A stretch of 64,000 nucleotides of DNA from CAVTYH01 sp963773875 (GTDB lineage: Bacteria; Planctomycetota; Planctomycetia; Pirellulales; JADZDJ01), in NCBI GenBank assembly GCA_963773875.1, contig CAVZCV010000014.1, forward strand, positions 248,001-312,000, given 5' to 3'. The position numbers were made by a program, and so were the translations under genes. Position 1 is the stretch's first letter; each line of letters begins with the position of its first letter. Below the pieces are notes generated by a model, which had not been told where the DNA came from, did not search any database, and was given only the letters and a program-made list of their open reading frames with translations. This document shows, piece by piece, positions 28,281 through 38,557 of this stretch.

Positions 28281-29118
28281 CGCTGGGGCTGTCGTACTCT
28301 TTAATTCGCAGATCCTTGAATTCGACGACCATGGGCTTGCCATTGTGAATTTGCAGCCCAATCAGGCCGTTCTTGGCGGAGCCTTTGGGATCGTTATCAA
28401 CCGCGTCAATCGTCTGTACGCCGTTAATGAAATGTTGCAGGTGATTGCCGCGCGCAATGATTACGTAATCGTTCCAATCCGATTTGCGCAAGTTCTTGCC
28501 AATCGCTTCGCGGTCCCCGATGGAGCCGACTACGTGCGAGACGCCTTGATTGTCGATGTCAACCTTTTCGCCCACCATGGCCATATACAACTGATTTTGC
28601 GAGTCGGCCCGATGGCGGAGCTTGGCATTGCCGCGCTCCTGATAGAGGAAACCATCCTTGCCGGGTATGTTGGCGATCTCCGCCTGATAGCCGCCCATGA
28701 CCCATTTGTTTTTCGCATCGGGTCCGTCCGCAACGTGTTTACTGCGATACATCACGCCACTGTTGCCCTCGCCGGTCTTGGCTGGATCCAAACGAAATGA
28801 CAGCCGCAAATCGAAATCGCTTGGCTCGCCCCCTTTCCAAATCAGAAATGTATTTCCTGCAAACTTCGTATCAGGAGTGGTCTCGCCACGAATGACGCCG
28901 TCTTTCACGCTCCACAACCGCGGATCGCCGTCCCAGCCGTCGAGCGTCTTTCCATCGAACATCGGCTTCATGCCTTGTGGTTCCGCTGGCGCAGTGGGTG
29001 TTGTGGTCTCCGACTTCGATTTCGCGGCATCGGCTGCCTCGGCAGCGAAGACAAAACCAGCGAGCACGAGACTGAGCGTAGTGGCAAGGCAAAACGATAC
29101 GGCCTGGCGGCAAGGCAT
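28267..29118 (-). CDS. Secreted DUF1080 protein
   Basis: 283 residues. Signal peptide FCLATTLSLVLAGFVFAAEA, a Thr/Pro/Ala linker, then the DUF1080 fold: MKPMFDGKTLDGWDGDPRLW, SVKDGVIRGETT, DFDLRLSFRLDPAKTGEGNS, GVMYRSKHVA, GGYQAEIANIPGKDGFLYQE, SDWNDYVIIARGNHLQHFIN and a C-terminal LIGLQIHNGKPMVVEFKDLR. Secreted beta-sandwich expected to act on glycosides. Only 65 bases from the next DUF1080 gene on the same strand, so likely one operon. Intact. Confidence 0.92.
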   Translation of the reverse strand: MPCRQAVSFCLATTLSLVLAGFVFAAEAADAAKSKSETTTPTAPAEPQGMKPMFDGKTLDGWDGDPRLWSVKDGVIRGETTPDTKFAGNTFLIWKGGEPSDFDLRLSFRLDPAKTGEGNSGVMYRSKHVADGPDAKNKWVMGGYQAEIANIPGKDGFLYQERGNAKLRHRADSQNQLYMAMVGEKVDIDNQGVSHVVGSIGDREAIGKNLRKSDWNDYVIIARGNHLQHFINGVQTIDAVDNDPKGSAKNGLIGLQIHNGKPMVVEFKDLRIKEYDSPSAEKK

Positions 29119-29373
29119 GGGGGCAAACTCCTCTATGTAAAGGTAGGCATCTCAGGCGGGCACGGGACACATTATTACATGACGGCGCTCGAATTTCACC
29201 TATCCCGCGCGGCGAAAGGTCGAATTTCGTTGAGCAATGTCCGTTGCGCAAAGTGCTTGCCAGCGCCGCGAAAGTAAGACAAACTCAGCGTGCGTCGAAC
29301 GCGACCAAGTGCACACACTTTTGGGCATCCTATGGATGCTACGCCACGGTTCCAATCTTCGAAAGGCAATTCG

Positions 29374-29970
29374 ATGTCGCGAATTATAACTGTCGCTGCT
29401 GTTCTATTTGCGTTTTCGGCTGCGTTCATCAATCCGTCGTTCGCGGACGATTGGAAACCGGAGAATGGTTTCAAAAGCCTTTACAACGGGAAAGACCTGA
29501 CCGGCTGGGGCTATATGGATGGCGAGAAGTTCGTAAGCTTCGATGGAAAATCTGAAGCCGTCGACGGACGTTATACCGCAAAGGGCGATTCCATTGTGGT
29601 CAACGACCGCGATGATTCCAAAGGACCGCATCTGCGCCAAATGTGGACGGCCGAAAAATTCCCAAAAGACTTCACACTGAAAATTCAATTTCGCGCCGCG
29701 GTCAATGCCGATAGCGGAATTTTTTTGCGGAAGCCACAGCTGCAATGCCGCGATTATCTTGTCGCAGGCCCGTATAAAACTTTGAAGAAGTACAAGCCGC
29801 AAGATTGGAATGAAATCGTCGTTACGGTGAAAGACAACACCGCCCACTGCGAGTGTAATGGCGAGTTGCTCACCGATAATTTGAAACTTCCAGAGACAGG
29901 CCCAATCGGACTGGAAGCCGATCATGGCCAAATGGAGTATCGGCACATTCAGATTCGTGACGACAAATAA
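29374..29970 (+). CDS. Short secreted DUF1080 protein
   Basis: 198 residues from ATG 29374 (GAAAGGCA upstream; the longer frame to 29290 lacks a signal). Signal peptide MSRIITVAAVLFAFSAAF to FAD. Domain blocks: NGFKSLYNGKDLTGWGYMDG, DSIVVNDRDDSKGPHLRQMW, FPKDFTLKIQFRAAVNADSG, IFLRKPQLQCRDYL, and GPIGLEADHGQMEYRHIQIR. It is the third DUF1080 protein in 3 kb, on the opposite strand, and convergent with the giant kinase. Confidence 0.9.
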   Translation: MSRIITVAAVLFAFSAAFINPSFADDWKPENGFKSLYNGKDLTGWGYMDGEKFVSFDGKSEAVDGRYTAKGDSIVVNDRDDSKGPHLRQMWTAEKFPKDFTLKIQFRAAVNADSGIFLRKPQLQCRDYLVAGPYKTLKKYKPQDWNEIVVTVKDNTAHCECNGELLTDNLKLPETGPIGLEADHGQMEYRHIQIRDDK

Positions 29971-30007
29971 GCAAGAAGCTTAGCGAACCCATTTTTGTGC
30001 CGCTGGA

Positions 30008-33000
30008 TTAACCGACGACCGCGAGCTCATTCGGCACACGTCGCTTTCCACATAACGTCTCAATCGTGGAGAAGAGCTCGTGCGGTTGATAAGGTTTGGA
30101 AATATACCCATCCATGCCGGATCGCTGGCAGCGCTCTTGAAAACCTTCCAGAGCATGGGCCGTCATCGCGACAATCGGCGTGCGGAATCCACGCGATGTC
30201 TCTTCTTTGCGAATCGCGGCGGTTGTGGCAAGTCCATCCATGTCGTGCATCTCCACATCCATCAGCACTAAATCGAAGTTGCCGTGCGCCAACGCTCAAG
30301 CGCTTCTCGCCCGCTGCCAGCAGTTTGCACTTTGTAGCCCTTCAATTCCAAAAGCCCGACCGCAACTTCCTGGTTCACTGCACTATCGTCGGCAACCAGA
30401 ATGTGCAATGGATGATCGGCGGCTCGCGCTGTGCTGTCGGCTGAATCCGCGGAGATGTCCGTTTCAATGCCGAGCGCTGTAATCAAAGCCGCTTCGAGTT
30501 CTTGCGCCTTGCACGGTTTGGTCAGACACGGATCGACTCCCAATTCGGTGCAGCGGTGGGCGACGTCGTCGCGACTCATCGGCGGCACGAGACCAACGAT
30601 CGGCACTGCTGCATGCAATTGGTCCTGAACGTTGGCCAACGATTGAATCTCCGGCGCCGCAGCAGAGACATCGAACAACAGAACATCGGCGAGCGATCCA
30701 TCTTTACCGGCAGTGAGGCACGCCGCGGCAACATCGTCGGCGGTTAAAACAGCGGCCACCTCCATCCCCCAGCTCCGGAGCAACGCAAGGTGCGCTTCGA
30801 GTGCATTGCTTTTGGCGCTGTAAACCACCGCACTGCGGCCGGCAAGTTTCGGCGGCGAGGCCTGCGAAAATTGCTGCTGGCCATGTTGCAGCTTCAGTGG
30901 TATCACAAAGTGGAAGGTGCTGCCCTGGCCCGGAGTACTTTCAACCCAAATGCGACCACCCATCAAAGTCACCAACTGCGAAGAGATCGAAAGCCCCAGA
31001 CCCGTGCCGCCGAAACGTCGCGTAGTTGAGCTATCGCTCTGCCGAAATGCTTCAAAAATCGACTGTTGATGCTCGGCGGAAATTCCGATCCCCGTGTCTT
31101 GCACTGCGAAGTGCAAGACGGCTTGATCTGCATGCTGATCGCGGCACTCCACGCGCACGCACACTTCCCCCTGTTCGGTGAATTTGATTGCATTGCCAAT
31201 TAAATTGAGCACGATCTGGCGGAGTCGACTCGGATCGCCCTGTAAACCGGCGGGCAATTGCGGATCGACCCGGCAAACCAGCTCCAATCCCTTTCGCGCT
31301 GTCGGAACCGCCATGAGCCGGGCCGCGTCTTCCACCACTTCGCGGACAGATATCGGAATGGATTCCAGTTCCAATCGACCCGCCTCGATTTTCGAAAAAT
31401 CCAGAATGTCGTTGAGGATGGCAAGCAGCGATTGTGCGGAATCTCTGACCACGCCCAGGTAGTTTCGTTGTTGAGAGTTCAGCGGAGTGCTGAGTGCCAG
31501 TTCCGTCATGCCGATGACTCCGTTCATGGGCGTGCGAATTTCGTGGCTCATCACTGCCAGGAACCGGCTTTTCGCGAGGCTCGCAGCTTCAGCGGCTTGT
31601 TTGGCAACTGTCAGTTCCTGCTGTGCCGCGAGCAGTTCGAGCGTTAGCCGTTCCAGCTCGCGATTCGATTTGGAAAGCTCTTCAGATCTTGCCTCCACCG
31701 CCGCCGTACGTTCCGCCACGCGGCGCTCCAAGTTCAAATTCAACGTTTGCAACTGCGTAAAGCCTTCTGCATTTTCCAGCGCAGCGCCGGCAATTGTGGC
31801 AATATAATCGGCCAGTCGTTCTTCATCGGGTCCGAATAACCCACGGATGTTTTCGTGCGTGACATATAGGCAGGCAACGGCAGATCCGCGCATGTAAAGC
31901 GGAGCGCAAAGGGCGGATCGCTGCCCAACCATCACGGCACTGTCGCTGCCGCGTTCGCCAGACTCTTCGATAAAGGCGATCGCCCGTCGCATTTCCAGCG
32001 CTTCCCGCAGTTTTCGGTCGTTGCAATCACCGGGGACGCTTCCGGCGACGGGCGTCACGATGGTCTCGCCGGAACTTTCGTCAATTTGCAGCACCACGCA
32101 ATGCTCCGCTCGCAGCAGGCGCAGCGCAGCAATTCGCGATTCTGCCAGGATCACGGGCGCCGACAATGCAGACGCAATTCGGCGACCCCAATCGAGTACA
32201 GCATCGAACCGATCCGCCAGCGACAGACTCGCCGTCGCGGCGACCGGACCTTCCACTTTCTCATGCGCTTCGTAGCGCGCAGCTCGCCGAGAATGGCAAG
32301 AGCTTCTGCTTTGTCGCTGATTGCGTCGGGCAACCCCAGTTCCGCTTCAAGTTCGGCCTTCGCCGACATGCTTTGCGCATATTCGTATTGAGCATGCTGC
32401 CGTTTGGCAACTGCGAGGCTTTTGTCTAAGCATCGCAGGGCTCTGCGCGCGGAACCTAGCATCGCCAAGATGAGTCCAAGTTCCCGGTACGAGTGCGGCA
32501 AATCGTTTTTGCACAACCACCGCGTGCGGATCGACTTTCGAGCTACCTTGGCTGCCGTTCGCAACAGCTCGATCCGCCGAAATTGGGTGTGATTTTGCAA
32601 CCTTTCAGCCTGCTGCCGTAGAACGGTTGCCAGCCACGGACGAAACGGCAGTGTATAAGCGTTGCGAACCTCGGCTTTATCGGCCACCTCGATCGCTTTT
32701 TCAATTTGCTGCTGCGCTTCCAGCAACTTGTCGGCGCCCAGCAATTGGATTCCATTGGCGAATAGCACTTGAGCGCGACCTTGCGCGTCATGGCGCACGC
32801 GCCAGCTCTGCCTTCAGAATGCTGTCCTGAATTGTCCCGCCAGTCGCCCTCACCCAGACGTCGAGAATGATACCCGAGGCTTGTTCATCGCCCAGTTCAA
32901 TTCCCGACCTGTAGTTGAGCTGTGATTCTTCCAGAGCGCCGGCCAAATCGCCCAATCGGTAGAGCGACGCGGCAATTTGGTACCGCGCAATATGCACTTG

Positions 33001-35974
33001 CCAGTAGTCGCCAGTGCGCTCAAGCAGCCGGATAGCATCGCGGCACTTTTTAATGGCTTGCTGATATTCCGAACCCGCGTATAGCACGATGCCGTGATAA
33101 TGTAGCGACTGCGCTTGACCGGAAAGGTCATCCAGCTGCTGGCGAATTGAGAGCGATTTTTCCGCGTATTTCCTTGCTCGGCTGTGCATTCCAACTAGCG
33201 AAATGGCCGGCGCATGCTCTGCATATGCCAGGCCGAGCTCCGGAGTGATGAGATACCGCTCCGCCAGATTTAAATTCTTCAAGTGCGCCCAAAGTGTATG
33301 GAGCGGGCTGCGACAGTACCAATAGCCATGCGCCAGGTTGCTGAGCAGCTGCAGTTTCAAGCGCTCGACATCCGTAGGCTGTCTGCGACGGCCATGAATG
33401 AAAAGTCTTGGCAGCCACGTGTGCAACGATTGTACGAACGCTTCCCAGGCAACCAGCACATAGACGGCCAGAGTGCTTGACGGAACACGCCGGCGCAGCG
33501 ACCGCAAGGCGGCTTCAAAGCATTCAATCGAACGCTCCATATCTCCACGTTTGAAGGCCGTTTCACCGAGCTTGCTACGAATTTGTGCTTCGGCGACAGT
33601 CCCCTGCGCGAGCTGAGCAGCTGTATTGAATTCGACCTCGGCAGCGTCATAGCGTCCGCGAAGCAGGAGCACTTCGCCCAGTTCCTTGGCCACGCGATAC
33701 CGCATGGCATCGTCGGCTAATAGTGCACCCCGTTTGGCGATTCGATATTGTTGTTCAGCGACTTCTAGCGAATGTCGCAATCGGGCTTGTTCGGCGGCAT
33801 TCAACGCGTAGGGCAGTGCGTCGGCAACTTCGTTGGCAGCATCAAAGTGATAGGCAATTTCTGCGACCCGATCGGGCGTGCGCTCTTGGAGATATCTCGC
33901 AGCGTTCGCGTGCAAACTCTTGCGGTCGCTGTCTGCTTGCGAATCTAATACGCGCACTGCGAATCCGATCGTGAACGAACACGTACCGGGCGCCGTCCGG
34001 TCGCAGCCAAACCAAGCGGCGCTGCCGGGCAATGTCTAGCGCGGAAATGGCCTGCGCCGGCAATTGTGATGTCAATTGCGCCGCCACATTCAACTCGAAT
34101 TCTTTTCCTAAGACGGCTCCGATTGAGAGCAGTCGTAGTGTGTCTTCAGGCAGCAGCTTCAGTCGTCTGGCTAAGAATGACGCGACCTGGCTAGACGACT
34201 GCACTTCATCCATTCGTGACGATTCGATGACCCAGCCCGAGGGGCCGCGCACCAGCATTTCCGATTCGACAAGCCCGCGCAATACGGCAGATGCCATGAA
34301 CGGGCTGCCGTCCGCCAATTTGATGATGGTGTTGACAACCTCGGTGGGCAACGAGCCAGCCATCGACTCCACAAGCTGCTGAATTTCAGAGGGGTCAAAC
34401 GGGGAAAGTTGCAGATGAAGTGCAGGCTGAATTTGCCGCAACGCATGTTGCGCTTCCACTTCCTCGCTGCGGAAAGCGGCGAGCAGCATCACGTGCTGCT
34501 GCGATTGCTCCCCGGCCGCCTGTGTTTGCCAGCGACGAATTAGTCGATAGGTTAATTCGTCTGCCCACTGGCAGTCGTCGAGGACCACGAGCACGGGTCG
34601 TTCGGCGGTGCCCAGCGCATTCAGAAAATTGGTGAGTGCGTGCAGCGTTCGCAGTTCGCCTGCTTCCTCAGGCGCCGAACCGTACGCTTCCGCAGAGCTG
34701 AATACTTTTGCCAAATGCGGAAGAGCGGCGCTGACCGCGGGTGCCTGATCTCCCAGTCGCTCGCGCACCGCATTCGCGAATTCGGGATCTGAGTCGGCCG
34801 CAGCCAGGAATCCGTCGACCACACCCTTCAATAGTGAGTATGGCTGGCGTGCAACATCGTTTGTGCCCTGCCCCCACAACACCCAAAATGCGCGCGAGGT
34901 GGCGCGCAGGGCAATTTCTGTAATGAGCCGTGTTTTGCCGCCTCCGGATTCACCCTCCAGCAGCACCAAACCCGGTTGGCCGTGCTGCGCTAATCGCAGT
35001 TGCTGATCTAATGCAGTTAGCTCTTCGCCACGCGCGACGAAAGCGGGTTCGGTCAGCGTTTCGCGGTCGTCGTGAATGCCGATGGCGATCTCCGGATCGT
35101 TTTCGCCGCGCTCGGCAGCCATGATGATGGCCTCGAGATCGGCCAAGACTCCTTCCGCAGATTGGTAGCGGTCGCAGGGATCTTTCCGCAGCAACCGCTG
35201 CAAAAGTTCGTCCAACGCGCGTGGCACAGCAATGCCCAGGCTGCGCAGCTTCGGAGCGCTCGCCGTCATGTGCTCGAACAATATCGCCCCGAGCGCGCTA
35301 CCCACGAAGGGCGGTTTACCGGCGAGGCAATGGAACAACGTGACACCGGCTGAATAGAGATCCGATGCTTCCGTAATGTCCTGATCAATCGAGCCAGCCT
35401 GTTCCGGCGAGAGGTACAAGGCAACATCGAGCCGTTGGTTGCGCAATGCCGCGTCTTCGAGTCCAAGCGAAGGCAACGGATCGAAATCGACCAAGGTTGC
35501 CACACTCATCGGGCCACATTCATTGACAATTACATTCGTTGGGCGGACCCCACGATGCAAAAGACGATGGCCGTGCATATCGCGAAGCCCAGACAAGATT
35601 GAGCGGCCCATTCGCAGAGCATCGTCAACCGTCAGCGGCCCATTCTGCAACCGTTGCGCCAATGAAATTCCAGGAACATCTTCATACACAATAACGAGTT
35701 GCTTCTGCTCGCAACCCGTGTATACGACCTGAGAGAGCCAGCTACTGACGAGCCGCTCCAAATGCGCCGACTCATATTCGAGTCGCATCAATACGCCGGC
35801 AGAAACGGATCCGACGTCGATCGTCTTAACGATCACCCTGCGACCATCGTCAACACTGCGCGCATGGTACACGGCAGTGCCGCCGAACTGACCGATTAGC
35901 TCTCGCAGTTGATACCAAGAGCCAACGATGCGGTTCCAATTGGCCGGGGATTCCGAGGCCTTTTCGATTAGCAC
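30008..35974 (-). CDS. Giant hybrid signalling protein: pseudokinase-AAA-TPR-GAF-histidine kinase-receivers, four frameshifts
   Basis: About 1,990 residues once joined. From 35974: Ser/Thr-kinase-like domain (VIVKTIDVGS; LLHRGVRPTN; VDFDPLPS), where HRD reads HRG and DFG reads DFD, so probably a pseudokinase; AAA/STAND ATPase with Walker A LLEGESGGGKTRLI and Walker B VLVVLDDCQWADE; TPR array (about 600-1210); GAF domain; coiled coil; histidine kinase with FLAVMSHEIRTPMNGVIGM, NLIGNAIKFTEQGE and GTGLGLSI; a degenerate receiver (LFDVSAAAPE); and a full receiver (ILVADDSAVN, LVLMDVEMHDMDG, SKP). Frames change near 33951, 32792-32797, 32274-32281 and 30288-30296, mostly in GCGC runs. The family is known as trifunctional kinase/ATPase/sensor kinase. 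The last frameshift cuts the output receiver. Confidence 0.85.
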
Positions 35975-36496
35975 TTCGTTTTCCCTCGCGAAATTGCAGC
36001 TCGAAAAACTCGTGTTGCTCGATTTGTGCTGAACGCAATCGGGCGAATTCGTCGCTTCTGCGGCCGGGCAGAAGTTTCTCGGCGGATATGAAAATCTAGC
36101 TTTACAGGGTCCACAAACCTGCAGGGCATTGGGAAATACGCCCGATCAACTCGGTTCAAGTCGCTTTATGCCGGATAGTCCGTTCAGGCAAATTATGCGC
36201 CTCCATCAAAGACCGCCGCACAGGCAGTACTGTAAAAAACGCAGGATTTTTTACTTGACGAACGCAGCGGCCCGAACTCCCCCAGTAGTGGTGTAAAACG
36301 CATGCGACTTCGGCAGTAAGGTTTTCGCAGTTGCTATAGGAGGAGCCGGGAAGCACAGTTTTTATTTTCTTTTTTTCTAACAGTGACTTTATTGTTGCAT
36401 CGACGGTGAATGAAAGTAATTTGGGGTTTGCACTTTCGGCTTGTCAGGCGCAAACCACCGCGTGCGGTACAGCAAATCACTTCAGGGGTACCCGCC
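35975..36496. other. Divergent intergenic region
   Basis: Separates the giant kinase (minus) from the methyltransferase (plus), so it should hold both promoters. Several A/T tracts are present (TTTTTTACTTGACGAA near 36247; TTTTTATTTTCTTTTTTTC near 36360) but I see no convincing -35/-10 pair. No gene seen. Confidence 0.4.
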
Positions 36497-37600
36497 ATGA
36501 AAACCTCAATCGATCGATTTCACTCGGAGCAACTTCCCGAGTTTGTCCAGTCGTTAAACCAGCTGGAGCGAAGTATCGACCCTGCAGAGGAACCGGTCTG
36601 CGAAACTACTCTGGAGCGCATTTCACGCTGTATAAACGATTCGTTGGAAGTTTGCCGTGCGCTGGATCGCGAGCTACAGGCTGAAGGCCCGGTCGTGCTG
36701 AAAGAAATGCAAACGCGATATCGGGAGGAAATTTATCCCGCGATGAGCAAAAGTTGGGTGTGGCATCGGTCGACCACGAAGCCGCGCGGATATCCCGGCG
36801 ATTATCAACTGCTAAGTGCAATTTACGATGGCCAGGCGAAGTCGCTCGGTTTTGGCGGATACGTTGACCGCTATCTTCTCAACTTCACTTTGGGCCGCGC
36901 CGTAGTGGCTCGAATGTGGTCGGCCAGGCGGTTTTTGATCGACGAACTTGCGCGGCGCAGCGGCGACCTGGCAATTCTGAATGTCGCGTCTGGAGCATGT
37001 CGCGAATACATGGGTGGGTTTGACACCCGCTCCGATCGCACGGTGCGGCTGACGTGCGTCGATAACGATTCAGAAGCGCTCGAATTCGCTCAATCGCAAA
37101 CGGCAGCGCCACTAGACAAGAGCAGTATCACTGCTCGATTCATTCGCTACAACGCGCTGCGGATGACTTCCGCCTCCGCCAACGTTCGTCAATTTGGTAA
37201 GAGCGATATCATCTACAGCATCGGCTTGTGTGATTATATTCCCGACGAATATCTCATCCCGATGCTAAAAGGATGGCGCGAATCGCTCAACGATAGCGGC
37301 GTTGTGTACGTGGCGTTCAAAGATGCGCTACAGTATGACAAAGTCGAATATCAATGGCTCATGGATTGGTATTTCTTCCAGCGGACGGAGGATGATTTCC
37401 TCCGATTGTTCCGCGAGGCCGGTTATGACATCTCGCAGATCGAATCATCGCGCGACGCTACAGGCGTCATTATCAATTACGCTTGCCGCACAGCGCCGAC
37501 AACGATTGCTCGTATTGATGAAGCACAGCAAGTGCCAATGGCCCAACACGTTGATTCCGACGCGGTCGCGCCGCCGGTTTCCTTCATGCCACAAAGCTAG
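36497..37600 (+). CDS. Class I SAM-dependent methyltransferase, PhcB/EF-like
   Basis: 367 residues from ATG 36497 (AGGGG upstream). N-terminal helical domain (FHSEQLPEFVQSLNQLERSI), then KSWVWHRSTTKPRGYPGDYQ and a Rossmann methyltransferase core: AILNVASGACREYMGGF (SAM loop), LTCVDNDSEALEFAQ, SDIIYSIGLCDYIPDEYL, GVVYVAFKDALQYDK. The RGYPGDY-plus-core layout resembles proteins annotated as making the 3-hydroxypalmitic acid methyl ester extracellular factor (PhcB-like). If so, it could make a diffusible methyl-ester signal; that is inference. The neighbouring giant sensor kinase would fit a signalling role. Confidence 0.8.
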   Translation: MKTSIDRFHSEQLPEFVQSLNQLERSIDPAEEPVCETTLERISRCINDSLEVCRALDRELQAEGPVVLKEMQTRYREEIYPAMSKSWVWHRSTTKPRGYPGDYQLLSAIYDGQAKSLGFGGYVDRYLLNFTLGRAVVARMWSARRFLIDELARRSGDLAILNVASGACREYMGGFDTRSDRTVRLTCVDNDSEALEFAQSQTAAPLDKSSITARFIRYNALRMTSASANVRQFGKSDIIYSIGLCDYIPDEYLIPMLKGWRESLNDSGVVYVAFKDALQYDKVEYQWLMDWYFFQRTEDDFLRLFREAGYDISQIESSRDATGVIINYACRTAPTTIARIDEAQQVPMAQHVDSDAVAPPVSFMPQS

Positions 37601-37650
37601 GTTGCGGCAATTATGGCGTGCAGATAGTGCCCGATGAACTGTGGGCCTTA

Positions 37651-38557
37651 GAGCGTGTTTGGAAATTAGTTTTTGAGGCGTACGAGGCGACGTGACATGA
37701 GATTGATCATGCTGATGTGGAGCATTGTTTCGCTGGACCGTGTAGTTCGTTCGTGGTCCTTACTATTGCGGCGGCAGCGCGAGAGCCAGGCAAACGTACG
37801 TTCGACGATCCAGCGCTTGGGCAGCACGACGAACCCGCGAACTCCCACCGGCCGCAACACCGTTTGCAAGATCCAACCAAACGTGGCCTTCACCCAATCG
37901 GGCAATCCACTCCGGGCGTAGGCCGAATCGGCAAACAGAACTTTCAGTCGTCCAAAGCCCTGGCGCATCTGCGCAAGCAACAGCCGAGCGCCATCCTGAT
38001 CTTGCACATCGGCGCGATGCACAACCACGGCCAGGATCAGCCCCAGGGTATCGACCGCCAGATGGCGTTTGCGGCCGGTGACCTGTTTGCCGGCATCGTA
38101 GCCCCGAATTCCGCCGACTTCCGTGGTGCGCACGCTCTGGCTGTCGAGAATCGCGGCGCTGGGCTTTGCCTTTCGCCCCGCCGTACGACGCACTCGCTCG
38201 CGGAGTTTGTCGTGGATCTCTTGCCACAAGCCCCAGAGTTGCCACTGCCAGAACAAATCGTAAACCGTTCGCCACTTGGGAAAGTCGCGCGGCAGCTGGC
38301 GCCACTGACAGCCCGTACGGTTCACATACAAAATGGCATTGACCACCTGCCGCCGGCAGACTCGGCGAGGCCGACCCACGCGGCTGGGCGGCGGCAACCA
38401 AGGTCGGATCAATTGCCATTGCTCGTCGGTCAAATCGCTGGAATAATTTCGCCCATCCATGGGTGCGGCTCCATCTGTGTTTTTGAAACACAACAAGACG
38501 ATGGAGCCGTACCTTTTTCATGAATCTCACGCAAGAGCTCAATTTCCAAACACGCTC
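37651..38557 (-). mobile_element. IS5-family insertion sequence, complete
   Basis: 907 bases bounded by a 17-base perfect inverted repeat GAGCGTGTTTGGAAATT, with a three-base target duplication TTA on both sides (37648-37650 and 38558-38560). One transposase gene fills it. A T-N-A target and this size fit the IS427/IS1031 side of IS5. The right-hand TTA is the stop codon (TAA on the minus strand) of the FadL-like gene. Ends and transposase are intact, so it may still be mobile. Confidence 0.93.
37666..38460 (-). CDS. IS5-family DDE transposase
   Basis: 264 residues from ATG 38460 (MDGRNYSSDLTDEQWQLIRP). The N-terminal DUF4096-type domain includes YVNRTGCQWRQLPRDFPKW. The DDE catalytic core has AILDSQSVRTTE (first Asp), VLFADSAYARSG (second Asp) and WIVERTFAWLSRCRR (Glu with the YREK-like Arg). 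It cuts and pastes the surrounding 907-base element. A TTG start 36 bases upstream is possible. Intact. Confidence 0.95.
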   Translation of the reverse strand: MDGRNYSSDLTDEQWQLIRPWLPPPSRVGRPRRVCRRQVVNAILYVNRTGCQWRQLPRDFPKWRTVYDLFWQWQLWGLWQEIHDKLRERVRRTAGRKAKPSAAILDSQSVRTTEVGGIRGYDAGKQVTGRKRHLAVDTLGLILAVVVHRADVQDQDGARLLLAQMRQGFGRLKVLFADSAYARSGLPDWVKATFGWILQTVLRPVGVRGFVVLPKRWIVERTFAWLSRCRRNSKDHERTTRSSETMLHISMINLMSRRLVRLKN

